64,000 bases of DNA. Source: Rhodoferax potami. GTDB lineage: Bacteria; Pseudomonadota; Gammaproteobacteria; Burkholderiales; Burkholderiaceae_C. Positions 9,130 through 17,374 of the stretch are shown in pieces. Within the stretch, counting starts at the first letter, position 1. Each line of letters opens with the position of its first letter. The stretch is taken from assembly GCF_032193805.1 (NCBI RefSeq), contig NZ_JAVBIK010000001.1, forward strand, positions 620,001 to 684,000, written 5' to 3'. Below the pieces are notes generated by a model. That model ran no database searches. It saw only the letters and a program-made list of their open reading frames with translations, and had not been told where the DNA came from. The translations under genes were made by a program, and so were the position numbers.

Positions 9130-10554
9130 TCACTCCACCCGCGTAATCCGGTTCGGCTTGAAGCCCAAGTCCGCCGCTTTGCCCTTGCGCCCACGGGCTG
9201 CGCGGGCGTTGTTGAGGCTGCGGATTTCTAGGGTTTCGTCGCGCTCTTTGGCACCACGGCCGATGCCGTCAATGCGGATGCTGCGGGTGTAGGCGGCAGC
9301 GCCGGCCAGGGTGTCTTTGTCTTCCAGGTCGATCAGCATCAAGCCGCGGCCACCGTTGGTCATGGTTTTGAGTTCGGTGATCTCAAAGGTCAGGATGCGC
9401 CCGCCGGTGGACGCGCAGGCCACGTGGGTAGCAGGCGCAACCACCGCTGACGGCGTTCCGGCCACGGTGACCTTACCTTGCGCACCCGACACCACAGACG
9501 GCGCGCACAGGGTTTCGCCCTCGCCCACGCCCACAAAGGCCTTGCCGGCCTTCTGGCGCGAAGTCATGTTCTCCACACTGGCAATAAAGCCGTAGCCGCC
9601 GCTGCCAGACAGCAGCAACTGTGCGCTGGCCGGGCCGGCAAAGTAATACAGAATTTGTGTGCCGCTTTCCAGCTCCAGCAGCGTGGTAACCGGCTGGCCA
9701 TCGCCCCGCCCGCCAGGCAGTGCAGACACCGGCACGGTGTAGATGCGCCCGTTGGAGCCGAACACCAGCAGCGTATCCACCGTGCGGCACTCGAAGGTGC
9801 CGTACAGGCCGTCACCCGCCTTAAAGGCGAAGGTGGATGCCTCGTGCCCGTGGCCGGTGCGGGCACGCACCCAGCCTTTTTCGGACACCACCACGGTCAC
9901 CGGCTCGTCCACTACCTTCACTTCTGCCACAGCCTTTTTCTCGGCCTGGATGAGGGTGCGGCGCGCGTCAGCAAACACTTTGGCATCCGCCTCGATCTCT
10001 TTGATCATCAAGCGGCGCAACGCAGCGGGGCTGCCCAGAATTTCATCCAGCTTGCCTTGCTCAGTGCGCAGCTCAGACAGCTCTTGCTCAATCTTGATGG
10101 CCTCCAAGCGCGCCAATTGGCGCAGGCGGATTTCAAGAATGTCTTCAGCCTGGCGGTCGCTCAAGTTGAAGCGGGCAATCAGCGCAGCCTTGGGCTCGTC
10201 GCTGTTGCGGATGATGGCAATCACCTCGTCGATGTTGAGCAACACCGTCTGGCGGCCTTCGAGGATGTGGATGCGGTCCAGCACCTTGCCCAAGCGGTGG
10301 CGGCTGCGCTTTTCAATCGTGGTCTGGCGGAAGCTGATCCACTCGTTGAGCATTTGGCGCAGTGACTTTTGCACCGGCTTGCCATCCAGCCCCACCATGG
10401 TGAGGTTGATCGGCGACGAGGTTTCCAGGCTGGTGTGGGCCAAGAGTGCGGTGATCAGCTCCTGCTGCTCGACCGTGCGGCTCTTGGGCTCAAACACCAA
10501 GCGCACCAAGGCGTCTTTGTTGGATTCATCACGCACCACGTCCAGCACGCTCAA
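9130..10554 (-). CDS. parC: DNA topoisomerase IV subunit A, C-terminal part (frameshifted parC)
   Basis: This 474-residue frame continues ParC after a -1 frameshift near 10594. The first in-frame start-like codon is TTG at 10554, but the match to ParC begins upstream, as [13 protein letters not shown], and fuses to the N-terminal fragment if one A is added to an AAAAA run. It carries the rest of the breakage-reunion domain, the coiled-coil tower (RHRLGKVLDRIHILEG..NIDEVIAIIRN) and the beta-pinwheel C-terminal domain. A corrected gene spanning 9130 to 11534 would encode 801 residues, a normal betaproteobacterial ParC length. It is unlikely to be translated separately in a living cell; the break is probably a sequence error or requires slippage. 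Confidence 0.85.
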   Translation of the reverse strand: MSVLDVVRDESNKDALVRLVFEPKSRTVEQQELITALLAHTSLETSSPINLTMVGLDGKPVQKSLRQMLNEWISFRQTTIEKRSRHRLGKVLDRIHILEGRQTVLLNIDEVIAIIRNSDEPKAALIARFNLSDRQAEDILEIRLRQLARLEAIKIEQELSELRTEQGKLDEILGSPAALRRLMIKEIEADAKVFADARRTLIQAEKKAVAEVKVVDEPVTVVVSEKGWVRARTGHGHEASTFAFKAGDGLYGTFECRTVDTLLVFGSNGRIYTVPVSALPGGRGDGQPVTTLLELESGTQILYYFAGPASAQLLLSGSGGYGFIASVENMTSRQKAGKAFVGVGEGETLCAPSVVSGAQGKVTVAGTPSAVVAPATHVACASTGGRILTFEITELKTMTNGGRGLMLIDLEDKDTLAGAAAYTRSIRIDGIGRGAKERDETLEIRSLNNARAARGRKGKAADLGFKPNRITRVE

Positions 10555-10586
10555 GATGCTGGCCTTGAGCTGGGTTTGGTCTTGGC

Positions 10587-11534
10587 TCAGGGCTTTTTCC
10601 CGGCCTTGACCTTGGGGTTGGTGAGTTCTTCAATCTCTTCCAGCACACGCTGGCTGCTCACACCGGGTGGCAGCTCGGTCACCACCAGCTGCCATTGGCC
10701 GCGGGCCAGGTCTTCAATCTTCCAACGCGCGCGCACCTTGAGGCTGCCGCGGCCGGTGCGGTAAGCGTCGGCAATGTCGCTGGCGCTGCTGATGATTTGC
10801 CCGCCGCCGGGGAAGTCGGGGCCGGGGATCAGCGCGAACAGCTCGTCGTCGGAGAGCTTGTCGTTTTTGACCAGTGCCACACAGGCGTCCGCCACTTCAC
10901 GCAGGTTGTGGCTGGGGATTTCGGTGGCCAAGCCCACGGCAATGCCGCTAGCACCGTTGAGCAGGCTGAACGGCAGGCGGGCGGGCAGTTGGCGGGGCTC
11001 TTCAGTGGAGCCGTCATAGTTGGGCTGAAAGTCCACGGTGCCCTGGTCGATTTCGTCGAGCAGCAGCGTGGTGATTTTGGCCAAGCGGGCTTCGGTGTAG
11101 CGCATGGCAGCGGCACCATCGCCGTCTCGGGAGCCGAAGTTGCCTTGGCCGTCTACCAGCGGGTAGCGCTGCGAAAAGTCTTGCGCCATGCGCACCAGTG
11201 CGTCGTAAGCCGACTGGTCGCCGTGCGGGTGAAAGCGGCCCAGCACATCGCCCACCACGCGGGCGCTCTTGACCGGCTTGGCACCGGCATTGCCGTTGGC
11301 ACCGCCAAAGCCCAGGCCCATGCGGCCCATGCTGTACAAAATGCGGCGCTGCACCGGCTTGAGGCCATCGCAAACATCAGGCAGGGCACGGCCCTTGACG
11401 ACAGAAAGCGCGTACTCCAGGTAAGCGCGCTGGGCGTAAGTGGCGAGGTTGAGTTCGCCATCCTCACCGGGAGGCACCGGGCCTGTCGGTTCAGCGGGTT
11501 CGGGGATCAAATCGAGCGTGGTTTGGTCAGTCAT
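10587..11534 (-). CDS. parC: DNA topoisomerase IV subunit A, N-terminal part (frameshifted parC)
   Basis: The 315-residue frame starts at the ATG at 11534 and holds the GyrA/ParC winged-helix domain: [13 protein letters not shown], the [20 protein letters not shown] segment and the catalytic tyrosine in AMRYTEARL that forms the covalent link to DNA. It runs in frame to [10 protein letters not shown] and stops, about 490 residues short of a full ParC. The missing part lies in the -1 frame immediately downstream. With ParE it decatenates replicated chromosomes. The gene is last in a minus-strand cluster, parE, transglycosylase, parC, starting 11 bp after the transglycosylase stop. Confidence 0.88.
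   Translation of the reverse strand: MTDQTTLDLIPEPAEPTGPVPPGEDGELNLATYAQRAYLEYALSVVKGRALPDVCDGLKPVQRRILYSMGRMGLGFGGANGNAGAKPVKSARVVGDVLGRFHPHGDQSAYDALVRMAQDFSQRYPLVDGQGNFGSRDGDGAAAMRYTEARLAKITTLLLDEIDQGTVDFQPNYDGSTEEPRQLPARLPFSLLNGASGIAVGLATEIPSHNLREVADACVALVKNDKLSDDELFALIPGPDFPGGGQIISSASDIADAYRTGRGSLKVRARWKIEDLARGQWQLVVTELPPGVSSQRVLEEIEELTNPKVKAGKKP
10594..10601 (-). other. Single-base frameshift site in parC (GGGAAAAAG)
   Basis: On the minus strand the ParC frame reads GGG AAA AAG CCC TGA. One extra A gives AAA AAA GCC CTG AGC and continues the ParC protein without loss, making the total span divisible by three. The run of five A is the probable site of a missing base. A -1 ribosomal slip at G-AAA-AAG would give the same product but is not a canonical slippery heptamer. 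Confidence 0.85.
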
Positions 11535-11545
11535 GTTTCTTCAGT

Positions 11546-12472
11546 TCAGTCCACTGCAATCCGGGATTCTTCAAGGGCCGCGGGCAAGGCCGGGGTCATC
11601 ATGTTGCCGCGCCCGATGGCGCCACCGGGCATGGCGCCAGGCGCCAGCACATAGGCGGTGCGGGAGCCCGACAGCACATAGCCGTCGCCATAGGGGTTGA
11701 GCACCGGCTTACCGCCCGCCGCTTGCGGCGTGGGCGCTTTGGCGGGGGCCGGGGGTTTGAGCGCGGCGTAGAGCTCCGTCACGGTGGCGACGTAGTTCTG
11801 GGTTTCTTTGTAATTGGGCACTTTGTTGCCGGCACGCTGGACCGCGCCCTCTCCTGCGTTGTACGAGGCGAGGGCCAGATCGGTGCGGCCGGGGAACATG
11901 TCGAGCAACAGGCGTAAATAGCGCGCGCCGATGCCGACATTGATTTTGGGATCGGCCAGCTTGGCTTCTACCGACATCCAGCGGTCGCTGTCCACCCCGA
12001 AACGGCGCGCCGTATCCGGCATGACTTGCATGAGCCCAATAGCGCCCTTGGGCGACACCGCAGTGGGCTCAAAGCCGGACTCAGTGGTGACCAGCGCCTT
12101 GAGCAACTCATAGTCCAGCCGGTACTTGCGCGCGGCCTCTTGCAGCAAGGGCTGGGCTTTGCGGTAGCGCGGAGAATTGTCAAAAAACGCCGCCAACTTG
12201 GGCGACAGCTCGGGCGATACCTCGGGTGCCTGGGGTACTGCCGCATGAGGTGCGGTAGCGTCAGCCCCTGCCTTCAGGCCACGGATAGAGGCACGGAAAA
12301 ACAGGGTGTACCGCTCGTCGGTTTGCACGGCTGAAAAGTGCGACTGCCCCTGCGGGTCTACATAGACCCACACGTCGGCTTTGGCATCAAAAGCGGCTGT
12401 AGCGCACATAAATAATGCGCAAGCAGCTACCTTTTTCATAGCAAAACGGGACACAGCGGCACGCAGGTGCAT
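11546..12472 (-). CDS. Periplasmic lytic transglycosylase (SLT family 1)
   Basis: The 308-residue protein has an N-terminal signal peptide, a short DUF4124-like stretch (VWVYVDPQGQSHFSAVQTDE) and an SLT domain from about residue 105 to 235. The catalytic glutamate is in ALVTTESGFEP; GAIGLMQVMPDTARRFGV, LRLLLDMFPGRTDLALASYNAGEGAV follow as expected. It would cleave peptidoglycan glycan strands to 1,6-anhydro products. The start at 12472 overlaps the restored parE stop (TGATG); a second candidate, MKKVAACALF at 12439, gives a tidier signal peptide. The signal peptide region is encoded by a copy of the interspersed repeat. It sits between parE and parC and is probably cotranscribed with them. 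Confidence 0.88.
   Translation of the reverse strand: MHLRAAVSRFAMKKVAACALFMCATAAFDAKADVWVYVDPQGQSHFSAVQTDERYTLFFRASIRGLKAGADATAPHAAVPQAPEVSPELSPKLAAFFDNSPRYRKAQPLLQEAARKYRLDYELLKALVTTESGFEPTAVSPKGAIGLMQVMPDTARRFGVDSDRWMSVEAKLADPKINVGIGARYLRLLLDMFPGRTDLALASYNAGEGAVQRAGNKVPNYKETQNYVATVTELYAALKPPAPAKAPTPQAAGGKPVLNPYGDGYVLSGSRTAYVLAPGAMPGGAIGRGNMMTPALPAALEESRIAVD
12384..12442 (-). repeat. Interspersed repeat, copy 2 (encodes transglycosylase signal peptide)
   Basis: The minus strand reads GCTATGAAAAAGG, TAGCTGCTTGCGCA, then GTGCGCTACAGCC and CTTTTGATGCC, close to the repeat pattern shared by ten sites in this window. It is translated in frame as residues 11-30 of the transglycosylase (AMKKVAACALFMCATAAFDA), that is, most of the secretion signal. 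Confidence 0.7.
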
Positions 12473-14443
12473 CAGACGTCGATTTCTACCGAGTCGCCAT
12501 GCAGCTCCATCAGCTCGCGGCGGGAGGCCGCTTCGCCTTTACCCATGAGCTTGGTGATCAGCGACTCGGTGTCAGCCGAAATTGACAGCGCCCAGCATCA
12601 CCGGCAACAGGCGGCGGGTGTCGGGGTTGAGCGTGGTGTCCCACAGCTGCTCGGCATTCATTTCGCCCAAGCCTTTGAAGCGGCTGATGGACCAAGCGCC
12701 TTCACGCACACCCTCTTTGCGCAGCTTGTCGAGGATGGCAGTGAGTTCGCCTTCGTCCAGCGCGTAGGCCTTGCTCGCAGGCTTTTTGCCACGTGCCGGT
12801 GCATCCACGCGGAACAGCGGGGGGCGGGCCACATACACATGGCCGGTCTCGATCAGCTTGGGGAAATGCCGGAAAAACAGCGTAAGCAGCAGCACCTGGA
12901 TGTGCGAGCCGTCCACGTCCGCATCGCTCAAGATGCAGACCTTGCCGTAGCGCAGGCCGCTCAGATCGGGCGTGTCGTTGGGGCCGTGCGGGTCTACGCC
13001 GATGGCGACCGAAATGTCGTGGATTTCGGTGTTGGCAAACAGGCGGTCGCGGTCCACCTCCCAGGTGTTGAGCACTTTGCCGCGCAGGGGCAGGATGGCC
13101 TGGTTCTCTTTATCCCGGCCCATCTTGGCGCTGCCGCCCGCAGAGTCGCCCTCGACCAGAAACACTTCGTTGTAGGCAATGTCGCGGCTTTCGCAGTCAG
13201 TGAGCTTGCCTGGCAGCACGGCCACGCCGCTGCTCTTGCGCTTTTCGACCTTCTGACCCGCTTTCTGGCGGGTTTGGGCAGCTTTGATGGCCAGCTCAGC
13301 CAGCTTCTTGCCGTAGTCCACATGCTGGTTGAGCCACAGCTCCAGCGCGGGGCGCACAAAGCTGCTGACTAAGCGCACCGCGTCGCGCGAGTTCAGCCGC
13401 TCTTTGATCTGGCCTTGAAACTGCGGGTCCAGCACCTTGGCGCTCAGCACATAGCTGGCGCGGGCGAACACGTCTTCGGGCATGAGCTTGACGCCCTTGG
13501 GCAGCAGGCTATGGAACTCGATGAAGCTTTTAACGGCTTGGAACAAGCCATCGCGCAAGCCGCTCTCATGCGTGCCACCCGCGCTGGTAGGAATCAGGTT
13601 CACATAGCTTTCGCGCACCGGAGCGCCATCTTCGGTAAAGGCCACGCACCAAGTCGCGCCCTCGCCTTCGGCAAAGGTGTCGTTGTTGCCGTCGGCAAAG
13701 CCTTCGCCGTCAAACATGGGGATGACGGGATCGGCGCTCAGGGTCTGGCCCAGGTAATCCTTCAGGCCGCCCTTGTAGAGCCAGTTCTGGCTTTCCTTGG
13801 TTTTTTCGTTCACCAGCGTCACGCTCACGCCGGGCATCAACACAGCTTTGCTGCGCAGAAGGTGGGTCAGCTCGCCCATCGGCAAGACGGCGGATTCAAA
13901 GTACTTGGCGTCGGGCCACACGCGCACGCTGGTGCCCTGCTTGCGGTCGCCATCTCCAGCCTTGCGCACTTGCAAGGCCTCGGTCACATCGCCGCCTTCA
14001 AACACCAGGTGAGCGACGGAGCCTTCGCGGTAGCTGGTAGCTTCCAGACGCTTGCCCAGCGCGTTGGTCACCGACACACCCACCCCGTGCAAACCGCCGG
14101 AAAAGCTGTAGGCGCCGCCCTTGCCCTTGTCGAACTTGCCGCCTGCGTGCAGGCGGGTGAACACCAGCTCGATGACCGGCGCTTTTTCTTCGGGGTGCAT
14201 ACCAAACGGAATGCCACGGCCATCGTCTTCCACGCTGACGGAGCCGTCGGCGTGCAGGGTGACCTTGATTTTCTTGCCGTGGCCGGCCAGTGCCTCGTCG
14301 GCAGCGTTGTCTAGCACTTCCTGGATGATGTGCAGCGGGTTATCGGTGCGGGTGTACATGCCCGGGCGCTGTTTGACGGGCTCCAGGCCCTTGAGCACGC
14401 GGATCGACGATTCAGAATATTCGGGGGTGGGTTTGACAGCCAT
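12472..14443 (-). CDS. parE: DNA topoisomerase IV subunit B (parE), frameshifted near its 3' end
   Basis: ParE is the ATPase subunit of topo IV. From the ATG at 14443 (MAVKPTPEYSES) the frame holds the GHKL ATPase (EVLDNAADEALAG, EDDGRGIPFG, GGLHGVGVSVTNALG), the transducer domain and the TOPRIM fold (FLVEGDSAGGSAKMGRD, DADVDGSHI, RFKGLGEMNAEQLWDTTL). The uninterrupted frame stops at 12572 after LGAVNFG. Removing one base there continues it as DTESLITKLMGKGEAASRRE to a TGA at 12472-12474, giving 656 residues and the usual C-terminus. That restored stop overlaps the next gene's ATG, which supports the corrected reading. An upstream start at 14488 is possible but family alignment favours 14443. 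Confidence 0.9.
12570..12577 (-). other. Single-base frameshift site in parE (GGCTGAC)
   Basis: The minus strand reads TTC GGC TGA C. Dropping the T gives TTC GGC GAC ACC GAG TCG and restores the conserved ParE tail of 34 residues to the stop at 12472. The site is not a homopolymer. GGC-TGA-C superficially recalls the UGA-C of RF2 frameshifting but lacks the CUU slip codon and the upstream Shine-Dalgarno-like element. Confidence 0.8.
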
Positions 14444-14580
14444 AGCGGCGGATTGTAGGGGAACTGCGGCAATCCACTGTATATGCATACATGCAAATAC
14501 CCATCACCAACCCTGACGCCGCCCCAACCGCTGTCCCGCCCGCTGCAAACCTTGGGCCCGAAACTGGCTACATTTGCAGG

Positions 14581-15795
14581 ATGAGTTCGACCTCCCAACC
14601 TCTCTCGATCACCCAGGTGCTGGTGTGTGGCGCCACCATCGTGACCCTGTCCATGGGGATACGCCACGGTTTCGGCCTCTGGCTGCAGCCGATTACCCAA
14701 GCCCAAGAGTGGACGCGCGAAACCTTTGCCTTTGCGATCGCAATTCAAAACCTTGTCTGGGGCGTCAGCGGAATATTTGCGGGCATGGCCGCCGACAAGT
14801 TTGGCGCATTCCGCGTCATCATCATCGGGGCCTTGTTGTATGCGTTGGGCCTGTGTGGCATGGCGCTGACCACGACGCCGCTGACCTTCACCCTGGCAAC
14901 AGGGGCACTGATCGGCATGGCGCAGGCGGGCACCACCTATGCGGTGATCTACGGCGTGATTGGCCGCAACGTGCCTGCGGAAAAGCGCTCTTGGGCGATG
15001 GGCGTGGCGGCTGCAGCAGGGTCATTCGGGCAGTTTTTGATGGTACCCACCGAAGGCTTTTTGATCAGCCACTTCGGGTGGCAGGAGGCCTTGCTGGCAT
15101 TGGCTGCAGCCACTCTGCTGATGATCCCACTGGCCCGCGGACTGCGTGAGCCAGCGTTTGGCGGCGCGGCAGCCCCGGCTCGCCAGCAAAGCATAGGCCA
15201 GGCGCTGCGCGAGGCCTTCAAGTACCCCAGCTTTCAGTTGCTGATGGCAGGTTACTTTGTATGCGGCTTTCAGGTGGTGTTTATCGGCGTGCACATGCCC
15301 AGTTACCTGAAAGACCAAGGGCTTTCGCCCCAAGTGGCCAGCTATGCACTGGCCTTAATTGGCCTCTTTAACGTGTTCGGCACCTACGCAGCGGGCGTGC
15401 TGGGCCAGAAGATGCCCAAGAAGTACATCCTGGCGTTCATTTACTTTGCGCGGGCAATAGCGATCAGCGTGTTTTTGCTGGTGCCTTTGTCTCCCATGAG
15501 CGTGTATGTGTTCTCTGCGGTCATGGGGGTACTGTGGCTGTCGACCATTCCCCCCACGAATGCCACCATCGCCCAGATTTTTGGTGTGGCCCACCTGTCC
15601 ATGCTGGGCGGGTTCGTGTTCTTCAGCCACCAGATCGGCTCTTTTCTGGGTGTGTGGCTGGGCGGCTATCTGTATGACAAAACCGGTAGCTACGACATCG
15701 TTTGGTATATCGCGATTGGACTGGGCGTATTCGCCGCACTGGTGAATTTGCCAGTGCGTGAGGCACCGATTGGGCGCACACCCCAAGCCGCGTGA
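14581..15795 (+). CDS. Major facilitator superfamily transporter
   Basis: The 404-residue membrane protein starts at the ATG at 14581 (MSSTSQPLSITQVLVCGATI); an in-frame extension to 14491 lacks family character. Twelve hydrophobic segments are visible. The MFS motif between TM2 and TM3 appears as GMAADKFGAFRVIIIG, and TM5 has the glycine-rich AMGVAAAAGSFGQFLMVP. The opening HGFGLWLQPITQAQEWTRETFAFAIAIQN resembles the oxalate/formate and monocarboxylate-type MFS group. The substrate cannot be read. The gene starts a plus-strand run that continues with a tiny ORF and an SDR gene and diverges from parE. Confidence 0.85.
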   Translation: MSSTSQPLSITQVLVCGATIVTLSMGIRHGFGLWLQPITQAQEWTRETFAFAIAIQNLVWGVSGIFAGMAADKFGAFRVIIIGALLYALGLCGMALTTTPLTFTLATGALIGMAQAGTTYAVIYGVIGRNVPAEKRSWAMGVAAAAGSFGQFLMVPTEGFLISHFGWQEALLALAAATLLMIPLARGLREPAFGGAAAPARQQSIGQALREAFKYPSFQLLMAGYFVCGFQVVFIGVHMPSYLKDQGLSPQVASYALALIGLFNVFGTYAAGVLGQKMPKKYILAFIYFARAIAISVFLLVPLSPMSVYVFSAVMGVLWLSTIPPTNATIAQIFGVAHLSMLGGFVFFSHQIGSFLGVWLGGYLYDKTGSYDIVWYIAIGLGVFAALVNLPVREAPIGRTPQAA

Positions 15796-15806
15796 GAACA
15801 GCCGCC

Positions 15807-15926
15807 ATGCTCAAGAAAACAGCGATCACACTGGCCTTGTGCCTGCTGCTGACCGCCGTTTTTTCCATGTACACCCAACCTGAATTCATGATGCAGATGG
15901 CCAATCAGGTGTGGGCCTGTTTTTGA
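15807..15926 (+). CDS. 39-residue hydrophobic small protein
   Basis: Between the MFS and SDR genes, an ATG at 15807 opens a 39-codon frame, MLKKTAITLALCLLLTAVFS followed by MYTQPEFMMQMANQVWACF and TGA. The first 20 residues form one membrane helix or a signal-anchor with two preceding lysines; the rest would be periplasmic or membrane-flanking and ends in a Trp-Ala-Cys-Phe tail. Spacing is tight on both sides (11 and 12 bp), so it looks like part of the operon. I do not recognise a named family; I have an impression that similar short ORFs with a QVWACF end occur in related genomes, which I cannot check here. Confidence 0.55.
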   Translation: MLKKTAITLALCLLLTAVFSMYTQPEFMMQMANQVWACF

Positions 15927-15938
15927 TCCGCTTTTTAC

Positions 15939-16763
15939 ATGACCAGCAACACCACCGTCACCATCATCACCGGCGCGTCTGAGGGCATAGGCGCCGAACT
16001 CGCGCGGCAACTGGCCACACGCTATGGCGCGGGCCTGAGCCTGGTGCTGGCCGCCCGCAAGCGCGAGGCGCTGGACGCGGTGGCAGACATGTGCCGCGCC
16101 AAGGGCAGCCAGGTTTTGGTGGTGCCCACCGATGTGTCTGTGAAAGCCCAATGCCGCGCGCTCATTCAGGCCACTCTTGACGCCTTCGGCCGGATTGACA
16201 CCCTTGTCAACAACGCAGGGGTTTCTGCCCAAGCACTGTTTCAGGATGTGGATGCCCAAGACCTGCATTGGTACGAGGACCTGATGCGCGTCAACCTGTG
16301 GGGCAGTGTGTGGTGCACCCATGCTGCGCTGCCGCACATCAAGCAAGCCCAAGGGCGCATCGTGGCGGTGTCGTCGCTGGCAGGCCTGATTGGCGTGCCC
16401 GGACGCACGGCCTACAGCGCCTCCAAGTTTGCAATGACCGGATTTTTTGAGGCGCTGCGTGCCGAGCTCAAGCCGTCAGGCGTGAGTGTGACCACCGCCT
16501 TCCCCGGCGTGGTGTTGACCGACATCCGCGCGCACGGCCTGAACGCCAAGGGCGAGGTCGCGGGCTCCAGCGGCCTCAAGGAAGACAAGGCCATGAACGT
16601 CTCCGAGTGCGCCTACCTGATTGCCACCAGCATGCAAAAACGCCAGCGCGAAGTGGTGATGACCGCCCAAGGCAAGCTCGGGCGCTTTCTCAAACTCTTG
16701 TTACCAGGCGTTGTGGAGAACATGGCGATGGCGGCGCTCAAAGATGAAGTGAAGCCCAAGTGA
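15939..16763 (+). CDS. Short-chain dehydrogenase/reductase (SDR)
   Basis: The 274-residue protein has a Rossmann fold with the dinucleotide motif TGASEGIGAELARQLA near the N-terminus. It also has NNAGVSA, the catalytic serine in VAVSSLAGL and the YSASK pair (Tyr and Lys), so all classical SDR active-site residues are present. The C-terminal part (LKLLLPGVVENMAMAALK) is hydrophobic and may be membrane-associated, as in oxidoreductases of the YqjQ/DHRS7-like group acting on lipids or steroids. The substrate is unknown. Its stop overlaps the next start as TGATG. Confidence 0.88.
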   Translation: MTSNTTVTIITGASEGIGAELARQLATRYGAGLSLVLAARKREALDAVADMCRAKGSQVLVVPTDVSVKAQCRALIQATLDAFGRIDTLVNNAGVSAQALFQDVDAQDLHWYEDLMRVNLWGSVWCTHAALPHIKQAQGRIVAVSSLAGLIGVPGRTAYSASKFAMTGFFEALRAELKPSGVSVTTAFPGVVLTDIRAHGLNAKGEVAGSSGLKEDKAMNVSECAYLIATSMQKRQREVVMTAQGKLGRFLKLLLPGVVENMAMAALKDEVKPK

Positions 16764-17341
16764 TGCACACACCGCACCGGCAGTTGTCTGCACCGTCGCC
16801 CTGGATTCAGCGCTGGAGCCACCTCATCCCCCCGGGGGCCTCCGTTTTGGACGTGGCTTGCGGCAGTGGGCGCCACCTGCATTGGTTTGCCGGGCGCGGC
16901 TGCAAGGTGACCGGCGTCGACCAGGATATTGAAAGTGCACAGCAGTTACTGCCAAATGCCAGACTCGTGCGTGCCGACATCGAAAACGGGCCATGGCCTT
17001 TGGTGAACGAGGCCAACGCCGAGCCTGAGTTGTTTGACGCGATTGTGGTGACCCATTACTTGTGGCGGCCACTCATGGACACGCTGCTGGCCAGTCTGGC
17101 ACCGGGCGGCGTCTTGCTCTATGAAACATTTGCCGCGGGCAACGAGACGGTGGGACGCCCTGCACGGCCTGATTTTTTGCTGAAAAACGGTGAATTGCTG
17201 CAGATTTGTAGCGATTTGCACATCGTGGCTTACGAAAACGGTTTTCTAGAGCAACCCGACCGTTTCGTGCAGCGTATTGCTGCCACTCGTATCTTTACCC
17301 CAAGTGCATGCAACGGCGCTCCGGCGCGCTATGCACTCTAG
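16763..17341 (+). CDS. Class I SAM-dependent methyltransferase
   Basis: The 192-residue protein has the SAM-binding glycine motif VLDVACGSGRHLHWFAG, the acidic end of strand 2 in VTGVDQDIES, and a YETFAAGNE segment after the VLLYE strand, typical of TehB/UbiE-like small methyltransferases. The ATG at 16763 overlaps the SDR stop; a GTG three bases earlier is also in frame. It contains FLEQPDRFVQRIAATR near its end, a pattern seen in this group where the product is often annotated only as methyltransferase. It lies in an SDR-methyltransferase-dapA order; the substrate is unknown. Confidence 0.82.
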   Translation: MHTPHRQLSAPSPWIQRWSHLIPPGASVLDVACGSGRHLHWFAGRGCKVTGVDQDIESAQQLLPNARLVRADIENGPWPLVNEANAEPELFDAIVVTHYLWRPLMDTLLASLAPGGVLLYETFAAGNETVGRPARPDFLLKNGELLQICSDLHIVAYENGFLEQPDRFVQRIAATRIFTPSACNGAPARYAL

Positions 17342-17374
17342 TTAAAATGTTTGTTTACAGATTCAACACTCGAC

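Noticed and set aside
10594..10601. Programmed -1 frameshift in parC
   Set aside because: G-AAA-AAG is not a canonical X-XXY-YYZ slippery site, no stimulatory pseudoknot or internal Shine-Dalgarno is obvious, and two other genes have similar one-base breaks. Kept only as an alternative.
14478..14500. Palindrome TATGCATA upstream of parE as an operator
   Set aside because: Only 8 bp is symmetric and it extends no further; too short to support.
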